Below are positions 51,283 to 59,037 of a stretch of DNA of 64,000 nucleotides, one piece after another. A program made the position numbers and the translations under genes. Location of the stretch: positions 74,220 to 138,219 of the forward strand of contig DAOQWA010000003.1 of the NCBI GenBank assembly GCA_035341855.1, in the 5' to 3' direction. The stretch is from QQVM01 sp035341855 (lineage in GTDB: Bacteria; Bacteroidota; Bacteroidia; AKYH767-A; 2013-40CM-41-45). The notes below the pieces were generated by a model. That model ran no database searches. It was not told where the DNA came from and saw nothing but the letters and a program-made list of their open reading frames with translations. Numbering within the stretch: position 1 is the stretch's first letter; each line of letters opens with the position of its first letter.

Positions 51283-51318
51283 TTTGATGTCTATTATTAA
51301 ATTTTACAATATATTTTC

Positions 51319-52074
51319 ATGGATGTATCTCAAACAATAAAGATTGATGCTTGCTTTTCACCACATCTTTATCCTGTATATAAGGATGATGAAAGTATTG
51401 TAGTGATCATCGATGTGTTAAGAGCAACCTCCGCAATATGTACAGCCTTTGAGCATGGCGCCGTTAAAGTAATCCCTGTTGCTTCGATTGCTGAAGCAAA
51501 AGTGTACAAAGAAAAAGGATATAAGGTTGGAGCCGAGCGTGATGGTGTGATGGTCGACGGGTTTGATTTTGGCAATTCTCCTTTCAGTTATATGGGTGAA
51601 AATGTGAAGGATCAGACGATCGTGATTACAACCACAAATGGAACACAGGCTATTGAAGCCGCACGCAAAGCATATAAAGTTGTCATTGGATCGTTCATAA
51701 ATATATCAGCACTCTGCGATTGGTTGATCTCTGAAAAGCGGCCGGTACTGCTTCTTTGCAGCGGCTGGAAGAATAAGTTTAATCTCGAAGATGCATTGTT
51801 TGCCGGAGCTGTCACCGAGATCCTCAGTGAAAGATCGGAGCAAATCAAATGTGGTGACGCATGTTTGGCATTGAAATACTTGTACCAAATGGCGAAGCAG
51901 GATCCTGTGAAATTTTTAAAGCATTCTTCACACAAGGAACGGCTCGCTAAACTGAATCTTAAGAAGGACATTAAATATTGCCTGACACCGGACCTTTCCA
52001 GGATCATTCCTGTACTGGAGGATGAGGCCCTGGTAAGTATGCCGGTTGATCGACTTGCAGAAACTTCTTCTTAG
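51319..52074 (+). CDS. comB: 2-phosphosulfolactate phosphatase family protein
   Basis: A 251-residue ComB-family protein. Signatures are VIIDVLRATSAICTAFEHGA near residue 30, VGAERDGVMVDGFDFGNSP near residue 74, TIVITTTNGTQAIEAA near residue 98 and LLLCSGWKNKFNLEDALFAGAV near residue 150. In methanogens the enzyme removes phosphate from 2-phosphosulfolactate on the way to coenzyme M, using Mg2+. Bacteroidota do not make coenzyme M, so here it may act on sulfolactate metabolism or on another phosphate ester. A link to the sulfonolipids of gliding Bacteroidota is possible but not shown. It lies between gcvT and the phospholipase-like gene. Confidence 0.9.
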   Translation: MDVSQTIKIDACFSPHLYPVYKDDESIVVIIDVLRATSAICTAFEHGAVKVIPVASIAEAKVYKEKGYKVGAERDGVMVDGFDFGNSPFSYMGENVKDQTIVITTTNGTQAIEAARKAYKVVIGSFINISALCDWLISEKRPVLLLCSGWKNKFNLEDALFAGAVTEILSERSEQIKCGDACLALKYLYQMAKQDPVKFLKHSSHKERLAKLNLKKDIKYCLTPDLSRIIPVLEDEALVSMPVDRLAETSS

Positions 52075-52151
52075 GTTCTTCCTTTCTGATTTTATTAAAT
52101 AACCTGCTTTTGTGAGGTTGTCGGGATCAGTTCAGCATTGCAATTTGCGTT

Positions 52152-53138
52152 ATGCGAACTTTCTTTCGGTCGATCTTTGCTAAGAGATATCTTAGACTTT
52201 CAATAATGATATTTTCTTTATTGCTTTTCGCAGGGGAGGCATCGCCATGGGGATTTTGGGCGCATAAGAAAATTAACTTTATGGCTTGCTTCTCTCTTCC
52301 GCAGGAACTCTTTGGATTTTACAAGCAACATATTCACTACGTTACAGAGCATGCCGTTGACCCGGACAAAAGAAGACATTCAGATAAAGCTGAAGCTCCC
52401 AGACATTATATAGATATCGACCACTATGGTGAACACGCCATTGATTCTTTGCCGAAGTATTGGAAAGATGCAGTAGAAAAGCTAACAGAAGATACTCTGC
52501 AATCTTATGGTATCGTTCCATGGTATATCCCAAAAATGTACTATCGTTTAGAGAATGCCTTCAAAGAGAAAGACGAAAAGAAGATCTTGTATTATTCTGC
52601 AAACCTCGGACATTATATCGGTGACGCCTGCGTACCCTTGCATTGTACAGAGAATTACAATGGGCAACTGACGAATCAACATGGTATACATGGATTTTGG
52701 GAATCAAGATTGCCGGAGCTTTTTGGTGATGACTATGATTTTGCATGCGGACGAGCTGAGTACATTATCCATGTACAGGACTATGCATGGGACCTGATCA
52801 GAGGAAGTAGCATGGCTCTTGATTCAGTTCTGGGCTTCGAACGTGAATTGAATGAAAACTTTTCACCTGATCTTAAGTATGCCTATGAGTCGAGGGGAAC
52901 CGTAAACATGAAAGTATATAGCAGAGATTACTCAGAGAGCTTTCATCGTATGCTAGATGGGCAGGTAGAGCGAAGAATGAGGGTTGCAATACTTGCCGTC
53001 AGCTCATTGTGGTTTACAGCATGGGTGAATGCAGGGAGCCCGGATCTTGACGGTATGCAAAATTTGGACACAGACTTTATTCCACCTGATTCCTCTGTTA
53101 GTGATTCACTATTTATCAAGTCGAGGATATGTGACTAA
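52152..53138 (+). CDS. Exported zinc-dependent phospholipase C / S1-P1 nuclease-like protein
   Basis: A 328-residue secreted protein with signal peptide (about 1-30: SIMIFSLLLFAGEASPWGF). The mature N-terminus WGFWAHKKINFMACF supplies the Trp and His that bind zinc in this fold. Further ligands are in PRHYIDIDHYG and in the long motif GHYIGDACVPLHC, followed by NYNGQLTNQHGIHGFWE. These are the H-x3-D and H-x3-(W)-E ligand sets of the trinuclear zinc site. Relatives hydrolyse phosphodiesters of phospholipids or single-stranded nucleic acids; the choice cannot be made here. The protein should work in the periplasm or outside. It is convergent with purA, 69 bp away. Confidence 0.88.
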   Translation: MRTFFRSIFAKRYLRLSIMIFSLLLFAGEASPWGFWAHKKINFMACFSLPQELFGFYKQHIHYVTEHAVDPDKRRHSDKAEAPRHYIDIDHYGEHAIDSLPKYWKDAVEKLTEDTLQSYGIVPWYIPKMYYRLENAFKEKDEKKILYYSANLGHYIGDACVPLHCTENYNGQLTNQHGIHGFWESRLPELFGDDYDFACGRAEYIIHVQDYAWDLIRGSSMALDSVLGFERELNENFSPDLKYAYESRGTVNMKVYSRDYSESFHRMLDGQVERRMRVAILAVSSLWFTAWVNAGSPDLDGMQNLDTDFIPPDSSVSDSLFIKSRICD

Positions 53139-53207
53139 AATCCGGCAAAAATTCAGGAAATAATTAATTCTACTTTGCAGATAAAACTGGATAGCAAAAC
53201 CCGGGAA

Positions 53208-54503
53208 CTATGCATTCTGCAATTTAGAAACTGTCAGTTCGCGGATGATAGTCTGCTTTCGATCAGGACCAACAGAAACAATACTAATAGGAACATCCAG
53301 TTCTTTCTCCAGATAGGAAATGTAATTTTTGAATTCTTCCGGGAAATCATTCTCGGTCCGAACATCCGTAAGATCCTTTTTCCAGCCCTTGATCTCATGG
53401 TAAACGGGATCTATTTTATTATAAACGATGTCAAACGGAAAATAATCAAAGGTCTTTCCATTGATCTTATAGGCTGTACAAACTTTTATACTGTCAAATC
53501 CGCTAAGTACATCCGGTTTAGTCATGATAAGATCTGTAACACCATTGATCATTATCGTGTACTTCAAGGCAGGCAGATCTAACCAGCCGCAACGTCGTGG
53601 CCTGCCTGTTGTCGCTCCAAATTCATTACCTGCTTTGCGAAGTTCTTCGCCGGTAGAGTCATGAAGTTCTGTAGGGAAGGGGCCGCTACCAACCCGTGTA
53701 CAATACGCTTTGAAAATCCCAAATACTTTTCCGATATGCCTCGGTGCTACTCCTAATCCGGTACAAGCTCCTGCTGAAATCGTATTCGAGGATGTAACAT
53801 AGGGATAAGAGCCAAAATCAATATCGAGCAATGAGCCTTGAGCACCTTCTGCCAATATTTTTTGTTTCTCTTTGATATGCTTATTCAAAAGATGTTCACT
53901 GTCAACGAAATTTAATTTTCGCATTTCATCAATTGCAGCAAAGAAAAGAGGCTCATCTGCTGCTGAATCATGCTCATAATTCATTTGTTTTAGAAGTTCC
54001 AAATGTTTGTCACGCAAGCGAGCATAGCGATCATTAAAATCAGCAGCTTCGATGTCTCCAACTCTTAAACCGTTCCTGCCGGTTTTGTCCATGTAAGTCG
54101 GACCAATTCCTCGAAGTGTTGAGCCTATTTTATTAGTTCCTTTGCTGGCTTCAGAAGCTGCATCCAGCAGTCTGTGTGTTGGAATTATAAGATGAGCTTT
54201 GCGAGAGATAAACAGGTGCCTGTTAATATCAACCTTCAAGGCGACAAGTGCTTCAATTTCTTTTTGAAGAGTAATAGGATCTATAACAACACCATTGCCA
54301 ACAATGTTTATGCTGTCTTTTCTGAAAATACCTGAAGGTATGGTATGAAGTACATGCTTGATGCCTTCAAATTCCAGTGTATGTCCGGCATTAGGCCCTC
54401 CCTGAAATCTCGCTACAACCTTATACTGAGGCGTGAGAACATCAACAATTTTTCCTTTTCCTTCATCGCCCCACTGGAGGCCAAGTAGTACGTCAACGGA
54501 CAT
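53208..54503 (-). CDS. purA: Adenylosuccinate synthase
   Basis: A 431-residue cytoplasmic enzyme that joins IMP and aspartate with GTP hydrolysis, the first committed step to AMP. Motifs are GLQWGDEGKGKIVDVL at the N-terminus, FQGGPNAGHTLEF with the catalytic His, GSTLRGIGPTYMDKTGRNG, and the GTP/IMP-binding TTGRPRRCGWLDLPAL. Length is normal. It is the last gene of a run rel, fur, STAS and purA on the minus strand. The grouping with rel is apt because PurA is a known target of inhibition by (p)ppGpp in several bacteria. Confidence 0.96.
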   Translation of the reverse strand: MSVDVLLGLQWGDEGKGKIVDVLTPQYKVVARFQGGPNAGHTLEFEGIKHVLHTIPSGIFRKDSINIVGNGVVIDPITLQKEIEALVALKVDINRHLFISRKAHLIIPTHRLLDAASEASKGTNKIGSTLRGIGPTYMDKTGRNGLRVGDIEAADFNDRYARLRDKHLELLKQMNYEHDSAADEPLFFAAIDEMRKLNFVDSEHLLNKHIKEKQKILAEGAQGSLLDIDFGSYPYVTSSNTISAGACTGLGVAPRHIGKVFGIFKAYCTRVGSGPFPTELHDSTGEELRKAGNEFGATTGRPRRCGWLDLPALKYTIMINGVTDLIMTKPDVLSGFDSIKVCTAYKINGKTFDYFPFDIVYNKIDPVYHEIKGWKKDLTDVRTENDFPEEFKNYISYLEKELDVPISIVSVGPDRKQTIIRELTVSKLQNA

Positions 54504-54618
54504 TTAATAGATTTTATGTTTTAAACAATGGATAGAAAGGAAAAAATATTCCAATCTGATTTCAAAAGATCGTAAAGCAAAATGATCAGGATAATAGGTA
54601 AATCCGGTTCTGACCTTG

Positions 54619-54975
54619 TTACTGACTTTGATTTTGAAACTGGCGAACAGCAGCCGGCAGATCTTCAGTGATCGTAAAGACCGTATTTAGTTTAGTAATG
54701 ATCAGGAGTTCTTTGATCTTATCGCTTACGCTGCAAATGGTTGTGTCACCTCCGTTTTTACGGCTCTTCGTAAGGATGTTCACTAAGACATTTAATCCAT
54801 TACTATTCATATAACGGAAGTTCTCCATTGAGATCACGAAACTGGTAATACCGTTTTCGATCATACTTTGAATTTCATCGAGTAGAGGAGTAGCCTGATT
54901 TTTATCGACCAGATTTCCGCTCATTTCCACGATGGCATAAGTGCCTTTGTTGCTGATGTTGTATGTAAAGTCCAT
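54619..54975 (-). CDS. STAS-domain protein (anti-sigma factor antagonist-like)
   Basis: A 118-residue single STAS domain from ATG 54975. An alternative ATG at 55095 would overlap the fur gene and add 40 unlikely residues. The order of strands and helices is typical (TYAIVEMSGNLVDKNQA, GITSFVISMENFRYMNSNGL, GGDTTICSVSDKIKELL). Ser58 in MNSNGL lies at the position of the phosphorylatable Ser of SpoIIAA-like proteins (usually DSSGL). No anti-sigma kinase or SpoIIE-like phosphatase is encoded nearby. It may bind a partner-switching kinase or act as a small regulatory protein. It lies 65 bp after fur and 115 bp before purA. Confidence 0.88.
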   Translation of the reverse strand: MDFTYNISNKGTYAIVEMSGNLVDKNQATPLLDEIQSMIENGITSFVISMENFRYMNSNGLNVLVNILTKSRKNGGDTTICSVSDKIKELLIITKLNTVFTITEDLPAAVRQFQNQSQ

Positions 54976-55039
54976 GTTGACGAAGATAATGCAATTAATT
55001 GATAGGTTGAAAATGACCCGAAAATGAGTTTTTAACAGA

Positions 55040-55513
55040 TTAGCCCTTTCTGTACCTGCAAGTGCCTTTTTCTGAGAATTCCCTGCACTTTCCAAAGAGA
55101 TGCAGGCTATGGTGTGTGATATCGAATTTAAGAATATCGCCCATCATGCTCTGGATCTGCTGTATCCTGGGATCACAGAACTCTAATACATGTTCACAAT
55201 CCTCACAGATAAGGTGATCATGTTGCTTGTAGGCATAAGATTTTTCGAAGCGGGCAATATTTTTGCCGAACTGATGCTTGGTTACCAGATTGGCTTCCAG
55301 CAATAGCTCTATTGTATTGTAAATAGTAGCCCTGCTGACTCTATGACCTTTTTTCTTCATATGAACAAACAGAAAGTCAATGTCGAAGTGTTCATCCATA
55401 GAATAGATCTCTTCAAGGATGGAAAATCTCTCAGCCGTCTTTCTTTGTCCATGCTGTTCCAGATAGTCTGTAAAGACTTTCCTGACTTCCGCTTTTATTG
55501 CTGTAGTTGCCAT
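55040..55513 (-). CDS. Fur family transcriptional regulator
   Basis: A 157-residue regulator with an N-terminal winged helix (QRKTAERFSILEEIYSMDEHFDIDFLFVHMKKKGHRVSRATIYNTIELLLEAN, interrupted here only by the recognition helix) and a C-terminal dimerisation domain. The structural zinc site is CEDC near residue 100 and a C-x(5+)-C pair near the end (GKCREFSEKGTC). The His-rich segment ITHHSLHLFG supplies metal-sensing residues. Whether it senses iron (Fur), zinc (Zur) or peroxide (PerR) cannot be decided by eye. The gene starts 2 bp after the rel stop, so it is part of the rel-fur-STAS-purA transcript. Confidence 0.92.
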   Translation of the reverse strand: MATTAIKAEVRKVFTDYLEQHGQRKTAERFSILEEIYSMDEHFDIDFLFVHMKKKGHRVSRATIYNTIELLLEANLVTKHQFGKNIARFEKSYAYKQHDHLICEDCEHVLEFCDPRIQQIQSMMGDILKFDITHHSLHLFGKCREFSEKGTCRYRKG

Positions 55514-55515
55514 TT

Positions 55516-57747
55516 TTAATTCAGATCTCCACTACGACCACCGTCAATACGACTAACAGTTAGAATACCGTGAATTTCCTTGAGTTTTTTTAAGAGCTTG
55601 TCAAGATGATGTGTATCATGCACAAAAAGCATGATCGTTCCTTCAAAAATTCCATCGTTAGACTCAATACTAATGCTCCTCATGTTTACCTTCAGTTCAC
55701 TCGAGATAACTTTGGATATTTTATTTACGACACCCACCTCGTCTATCCCGGTCATTCTTACACCGGCCAGGAAGGCGATCTGTTGCTGACCTGTCCATTT
55801 AGCTTTAACAATCCTGTATGCATAGTTTGACATCAACTGGATTGCATTAGGGCAATTTACCCGATGTATTTTTATTCCTTCGTTGATGGTTATAAAACCA
55901 AATACGTCATCGCCCGGAATTGGATTACAACAAGGTGAGAGCTTATAGTCGATCTTCTCCATGTTCTCACCAATGACCAGCATGTCACTGGAGCCCCTCA
56001 CATTCTTCACGATCTGTTCAAGAGAATGAGCTTCAATCCGCTGTGGTGTGCGGATTTTGATAGATCCTTTTTCATTGGCAAAATCACGCAGATCTGCAAC
56101 GTCAATAACTCCTTTTGCTATTCGATAATACAATTCCAGAGTATTGGGAATTTTATAATAGGCGAGGAGTTCGTTAATGTTGTCGTTATTAAATTGAATT
56201 TTCAGATGCTTGAATTTTCTCTGAAGAATTTCTTTTCCATCTTCTGCAACAGTTTTCTTTTCCTCCTTTAATGCTCCTTTGATTTTTGATTTAGCCTTTG
56301 CGGTGACAACGTAGTTGAGCCAGTCTTCCTTTGGAGTTTGTTTGTTAGAGGTAAGGATCTCTACCTGATCGCCACTTCTTAGCTTGTGTGAAAGAGGAAC
56401 CAGTTTGTGATTCACTTTCGCTCCGATACATTTGCTTCCAAGATCTGTATGAATTTCAAATGCGAAATCCAGGGCGGTAGCCTGCGAGGGAAGAGATTTC
56501 ATATCACCGGTAGGAGTGAAAACAAATATCTCGTCGGCAAATAGATTTAATTTAAAGTCATCAATAAAGTCAAGGGCGTTGGTTTCAGGACTTTCAAGCA
56601 GCTCCCGAATTTTTTGGATCCATTCGTCGAGGGCAGTTTCAGCAGCAGATTCTTTGTATTTCCAGTGAGCTGCATACCCTTTCTCAGCGATCTCATCCAT
56701 TCGTCTTGAACGAATCTGTACTTCTACCCATTTACCACCCGGTCCCATAACTGTTGTATGAAGCGATTCATATCCGGTAGCCTTGGGTGTGGAGATCCAG
56801 TCTCTCAGCCTGTCCGGGTTTGGATGGTAAAAATCTGTGATGATGGAATATGCTTTCCAGCACATTGCCTTTTCCATTTCCTCAGGAGCATCGATGATAA
56901 TTCTTATGGCGAAAAGATCGTAGATCTCATCGAAAGTGACTCCTTGTCTTTTCATCTTACTCCAAATAGAGTGAATCGATTTGGATCGGCCTTTTACTTC
57001 ATAGGTAAAACCCTGCTTATTTAATTCGTCCTTGATAGGGACTGTAAATTCATTGATAAATCTTGTACGATCTCTTTTGGTTTGCGTTAACCTGTCGGTT
57101 ATTTCTTTGTAAATTTCAGGTTCAGTATAGCGCATTGAAAGATCTTCCAGCTCGGTCTTGAAAGCATATAATCCAAGACGATGTGCCAGTGGAGCATATA
57201 GATAAGCTGTTTCAGAAGCGATCTTTAATTGCTTCTCCCGCTGCATCGAATCCAGTGTTCGCATATTGTGCAAACGATCGGCAAGCTTTATAAGTATAAC
57301 CCGGATGTCGTCTGATAAAGTCAGCAACATCTTCCGGAAATTTTCTGCCTGTAATGAAGTTCCTTTGTCAAAGACTCCGGATATTTTCGTAAGACCGTCA
57401 ACAATTGTCGCTGCCTTTTCTCCAAAAGAACTCCGGATATCGTCCAGAGTCATGTATGTATCTTCGACAGTATCGTGCAATAATGCGCAAACTATCGCAA
57501 GCGGACCAAGACCGATTTCCTGTGCACAGATCAAAGCTACTGCAAGCGGGTGCAGGATATAGGGCTCGCCGGTTTTGCGACGCATATCCTTATGCGCCTC
57601 AAGTGCCATGTCAAAGGCCAGCCTGATCATGTTTTTGTCACCCTTACCCAGTGAGGGTTTCAAGGCACGCAAAAGAGCACGATAAGCTTTTAGTATCTCA
57701 TCCTTTTCCGCTTCGGCATTAATAACACGGGGACTAACTTCAGACAT
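55516..57747 (-). CDS. rel: Bifunctional (p)ppGpp synthase/hydrolase, RelA/SpoT family
   Basis: A 743-residue long RSH protein that makes and degrades the stringent-response alarmone. The N-terminal HD hydrolase domain is intact (HPLAVALICAQE, LLHDTVEDT, KLADRLHNMRTL), so it can degrade (p)ppGpp. The synthetase domain has KGRSKSIHSIWSKMKRQG, IYDLFAIRIIID and STPKATGYESLHTTV. A TGS domain (about 395-455, FVFTPTGDMKSLPSQATALD) is followed by a helical region, a CCNPIPGDDVFGFIT zinc-finger-like segment, and an ACT domain at the C-terminus. Length matches Rel/SpoT. It heads the minus-strand run with fur, STAS and purA. Confidence 0.95.
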   Translation of the reverse strand: MSEVSPRVINAEAEKDEILKAYRALLRALKPSLGKGDKNMIRLAFDMALEAHKDMRRKTGEPYILHPLAVALICAQEIGLGPLAIVCALLHDTVEDTYMTLDDIRSSFGEKAATIVDGLTKISGVFDKGTSLQAENFRKMLLTLSDDIRVILIKLADRLHNMRTLDSMQREKQLKIASETAYLYAPLAHRLGLYAFKTELEDLSMRYTEPEIYKEITDRLTQTKRDRTRFINEFTVPIKDELNKQGFTYEVKGRSKSIHSIWSKMKRQGVTFDEIYDLFAIRIIIDAPEEMEKAMCWKAYSIITDFYHPNPDRLRDWISTPKATGYESLHTTVMGPGGKWVEVQIRSRRMDEIAEKGYAAHWKYKESAAETALDEWIQKIRELLESPETNALDFIDDFKLNLFADEIFVFTPTGDMKSLPSQATALDFAFEIHTDLGSKCIGAKVNHKLVPLSHKLRSGDQVEILTSNKQTPKEDWLNYVVTAKAKSKIKGALKEEKKTVAEDGKEILQRKFKHLKIQFNNDNINELLAYYKIPNTLELYYRIAKGVIDVADLRDFANEKGSIKIRTPQRIEAHSLEQIVKNVRGSSDMLVIGENMEKIDYKLSPCCNPIPGDDVFGFITINEGIKIHRVNCPNAIQLMSNYAYRIVKAKWTGQQQIAFLAGVRMTGIDEVGVVNKISKVISSELKVNMRSISIESNDGIFEGTIMLFVHDTHHLDKLLKKLKEIHGILTVSRIDGGRSGDLN

Positions 57748-57816
57748 TCTCTTGCCGGTGATTGATTATTTTAATAATTACGTTACTCAAATAAAAATAA
57801 TTAATATAAGCTAAGT

Positions 57817-58848
57817 TCATACCACCTGGGATTCTTTTTTTAAAGCAAGAATACTGAAATTTGATTTATCCTTACGAATAGTATTTTTTAGCAGTCCTAA
57901 ATGATCTATCTCCATTTCTACAACATCTCCATCCTGCAACCACTGTGGTTTGAATGTCGGGTCATTGAGCAATCCCGTTCCGTTTAATTCAAGGAAACAA
58001 CCCGTTCCTACTGTACCTGAACCGATCACATCTCCCGGAAGAATATCAACACCATAAGCACAACGTTCAATGATCTCTGCAAAAGTCCAATCCATGTCCA
58101 TTAAATTTCCTTTACTGACTTCTTTGCCATTCACACGACATTTCATGGTGAGGTTATATGCATTGCCGGTATGTCCCGGTTTTGCCGGTACTTTATATGG
58201 TTCTAACTCATCCGGTGTCACCAGCCAGGGGCCAATGACTGTGCTGAAGTCCTTTCCTTTTGCCGGACCAAGATTCAATTTCATCTCTTCCATCTGCAAT
58301 GTTCTTGCACTCATGTCATTCATGATCATATAGCCGGCAATATATTGATCTGCTTCCGCAGCAGTAATGTTGCGACCTTTTTTTCCTATAACGATGCTCG
58401 CCTCCAGTTCAAAATCAAGTTTGTGAAAATGATCAGGCATACACACTATATCTCCTTGTCCCTGAATGGCATTATGATTTGTAAAATAAAAGATAGGGTA
58501 CTGATCAAATTCAGGGATCATATCGACTTTTCGATTTCTTCTGGCGGAAGCCACATGCTGACGGAATGCATAGCCATCCCTGCAGCTTGTAGGATGTGGA
58601 ACAGGTGCTATGAAGTCATTGCTATTTACCTTTGCCACAACCAAAGCATTGTGACCTTCTTTAACTGCATTTTCAATTTTCCGGGCAACATCCATAAATG
58701 CTTCGCCACCTTGTAAAAAGGCAAGCATGTCGTACGGAAGTGCCGGAAGTGAGAGTGCCCTGGCGTTTTCAGCAAGAGAGTACACTTTTTCATTGTAAAA
58801 AAGCCCTGTATTTTCCCTATTTTCAGCAATATAACTAACTAGTTTCAT
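57817..58848 (-). CDS. Fumarylacetoacetate hydrolase family protein
   Basis: A 343-residue enzyme from ATG 58848; an ATG at 58917 would add 23 hydrophobic residues outside the family. The C-terminal FAH domain has the metal ligands in LDFELEASIVIGKKGRNI and the following MIMNDMSARTLQMEEM, the lysine segment GPAKGKDFSTVIGPWLV, and SGTVGTGCFLELNG. The family cleaves C-C bonds of acylpyruvates. Because homogentisate dioxygenase lies 3.3 kb away, the likely substrate is fumarylacetoacetate in tyrosine breakdown, although this form is shorter than classical Fah (about 420 residues). It is separated from hmgA by a large T9SS gene on the minus strand. Confidence 0.9.
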   Translation of the reverse strand: MKLVSYIAENRENTGLFYNEKVYSLAENARALSLPALPYDMLAFLQGGEAFMDVARKIENAVKEGHNALVVAKVNSNDFIAPVPHPTSCRDGYAFRQHVASARRNRKVDMIPEFDQYPIFYFTNHNAIQGQGDIVCMPDHFHKLDFELEASIVIGKKGRNITAAEADQYIAGYMIMNDMSARTLQMEEMKLNLGPAKGKDFSTVIGPWLVTPDELEPYKVPAKPGHTGNAYNLTMKCRVNGKEVSKGNLMDMDWTFAEIIERCAYGVDILPGDVIGSGTVGTGCFLELNGTGLLNDPTFKPQWLQDGDVVEMEIDHLGLLKNTIRKDKSNFSILALKKESQVV

Positions 58849-58970
58849 GTCTTTCCGGATTTTGATGCTAAAATACAAAACATGAAGCAAAGAGGAGTGG
58901 AAAGGTGAAAAAAACAATAGTCAGAACAGACAATTCCAAGACCGAAAGAGAAACCTTCACATGGATTACA

Positions 58971-59000
58971 AAAAAAAGGGTCCGACCAAGGACCCTTTTT
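58971..59000 (-). terminator. Rho-independent terminator after the 917-residue T9SS gene
   Basis: A stem AAAAAGGGTCC/GGACCCTTTTT (core GGGTCC 58978-58983 with GGACCC 58990-58995) and a 6-nt loop. The minus-strand RNA ends in a run of Us (complement of 58971-58977). It lies 38 bp past the stop codon at 59038. Confidence 0.88.
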
Positions 59001-59037
59001 ATCTAACCAATAAAACTAATCAACCATGAAAACTATC

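Noticed and set aside
54976..55095. Longer N-terminus for the STAS protein from ATG 55095
   Set aside because: It would overlap the fur coding sequence, and the STAS fold begins at the Met encoded at 54975.
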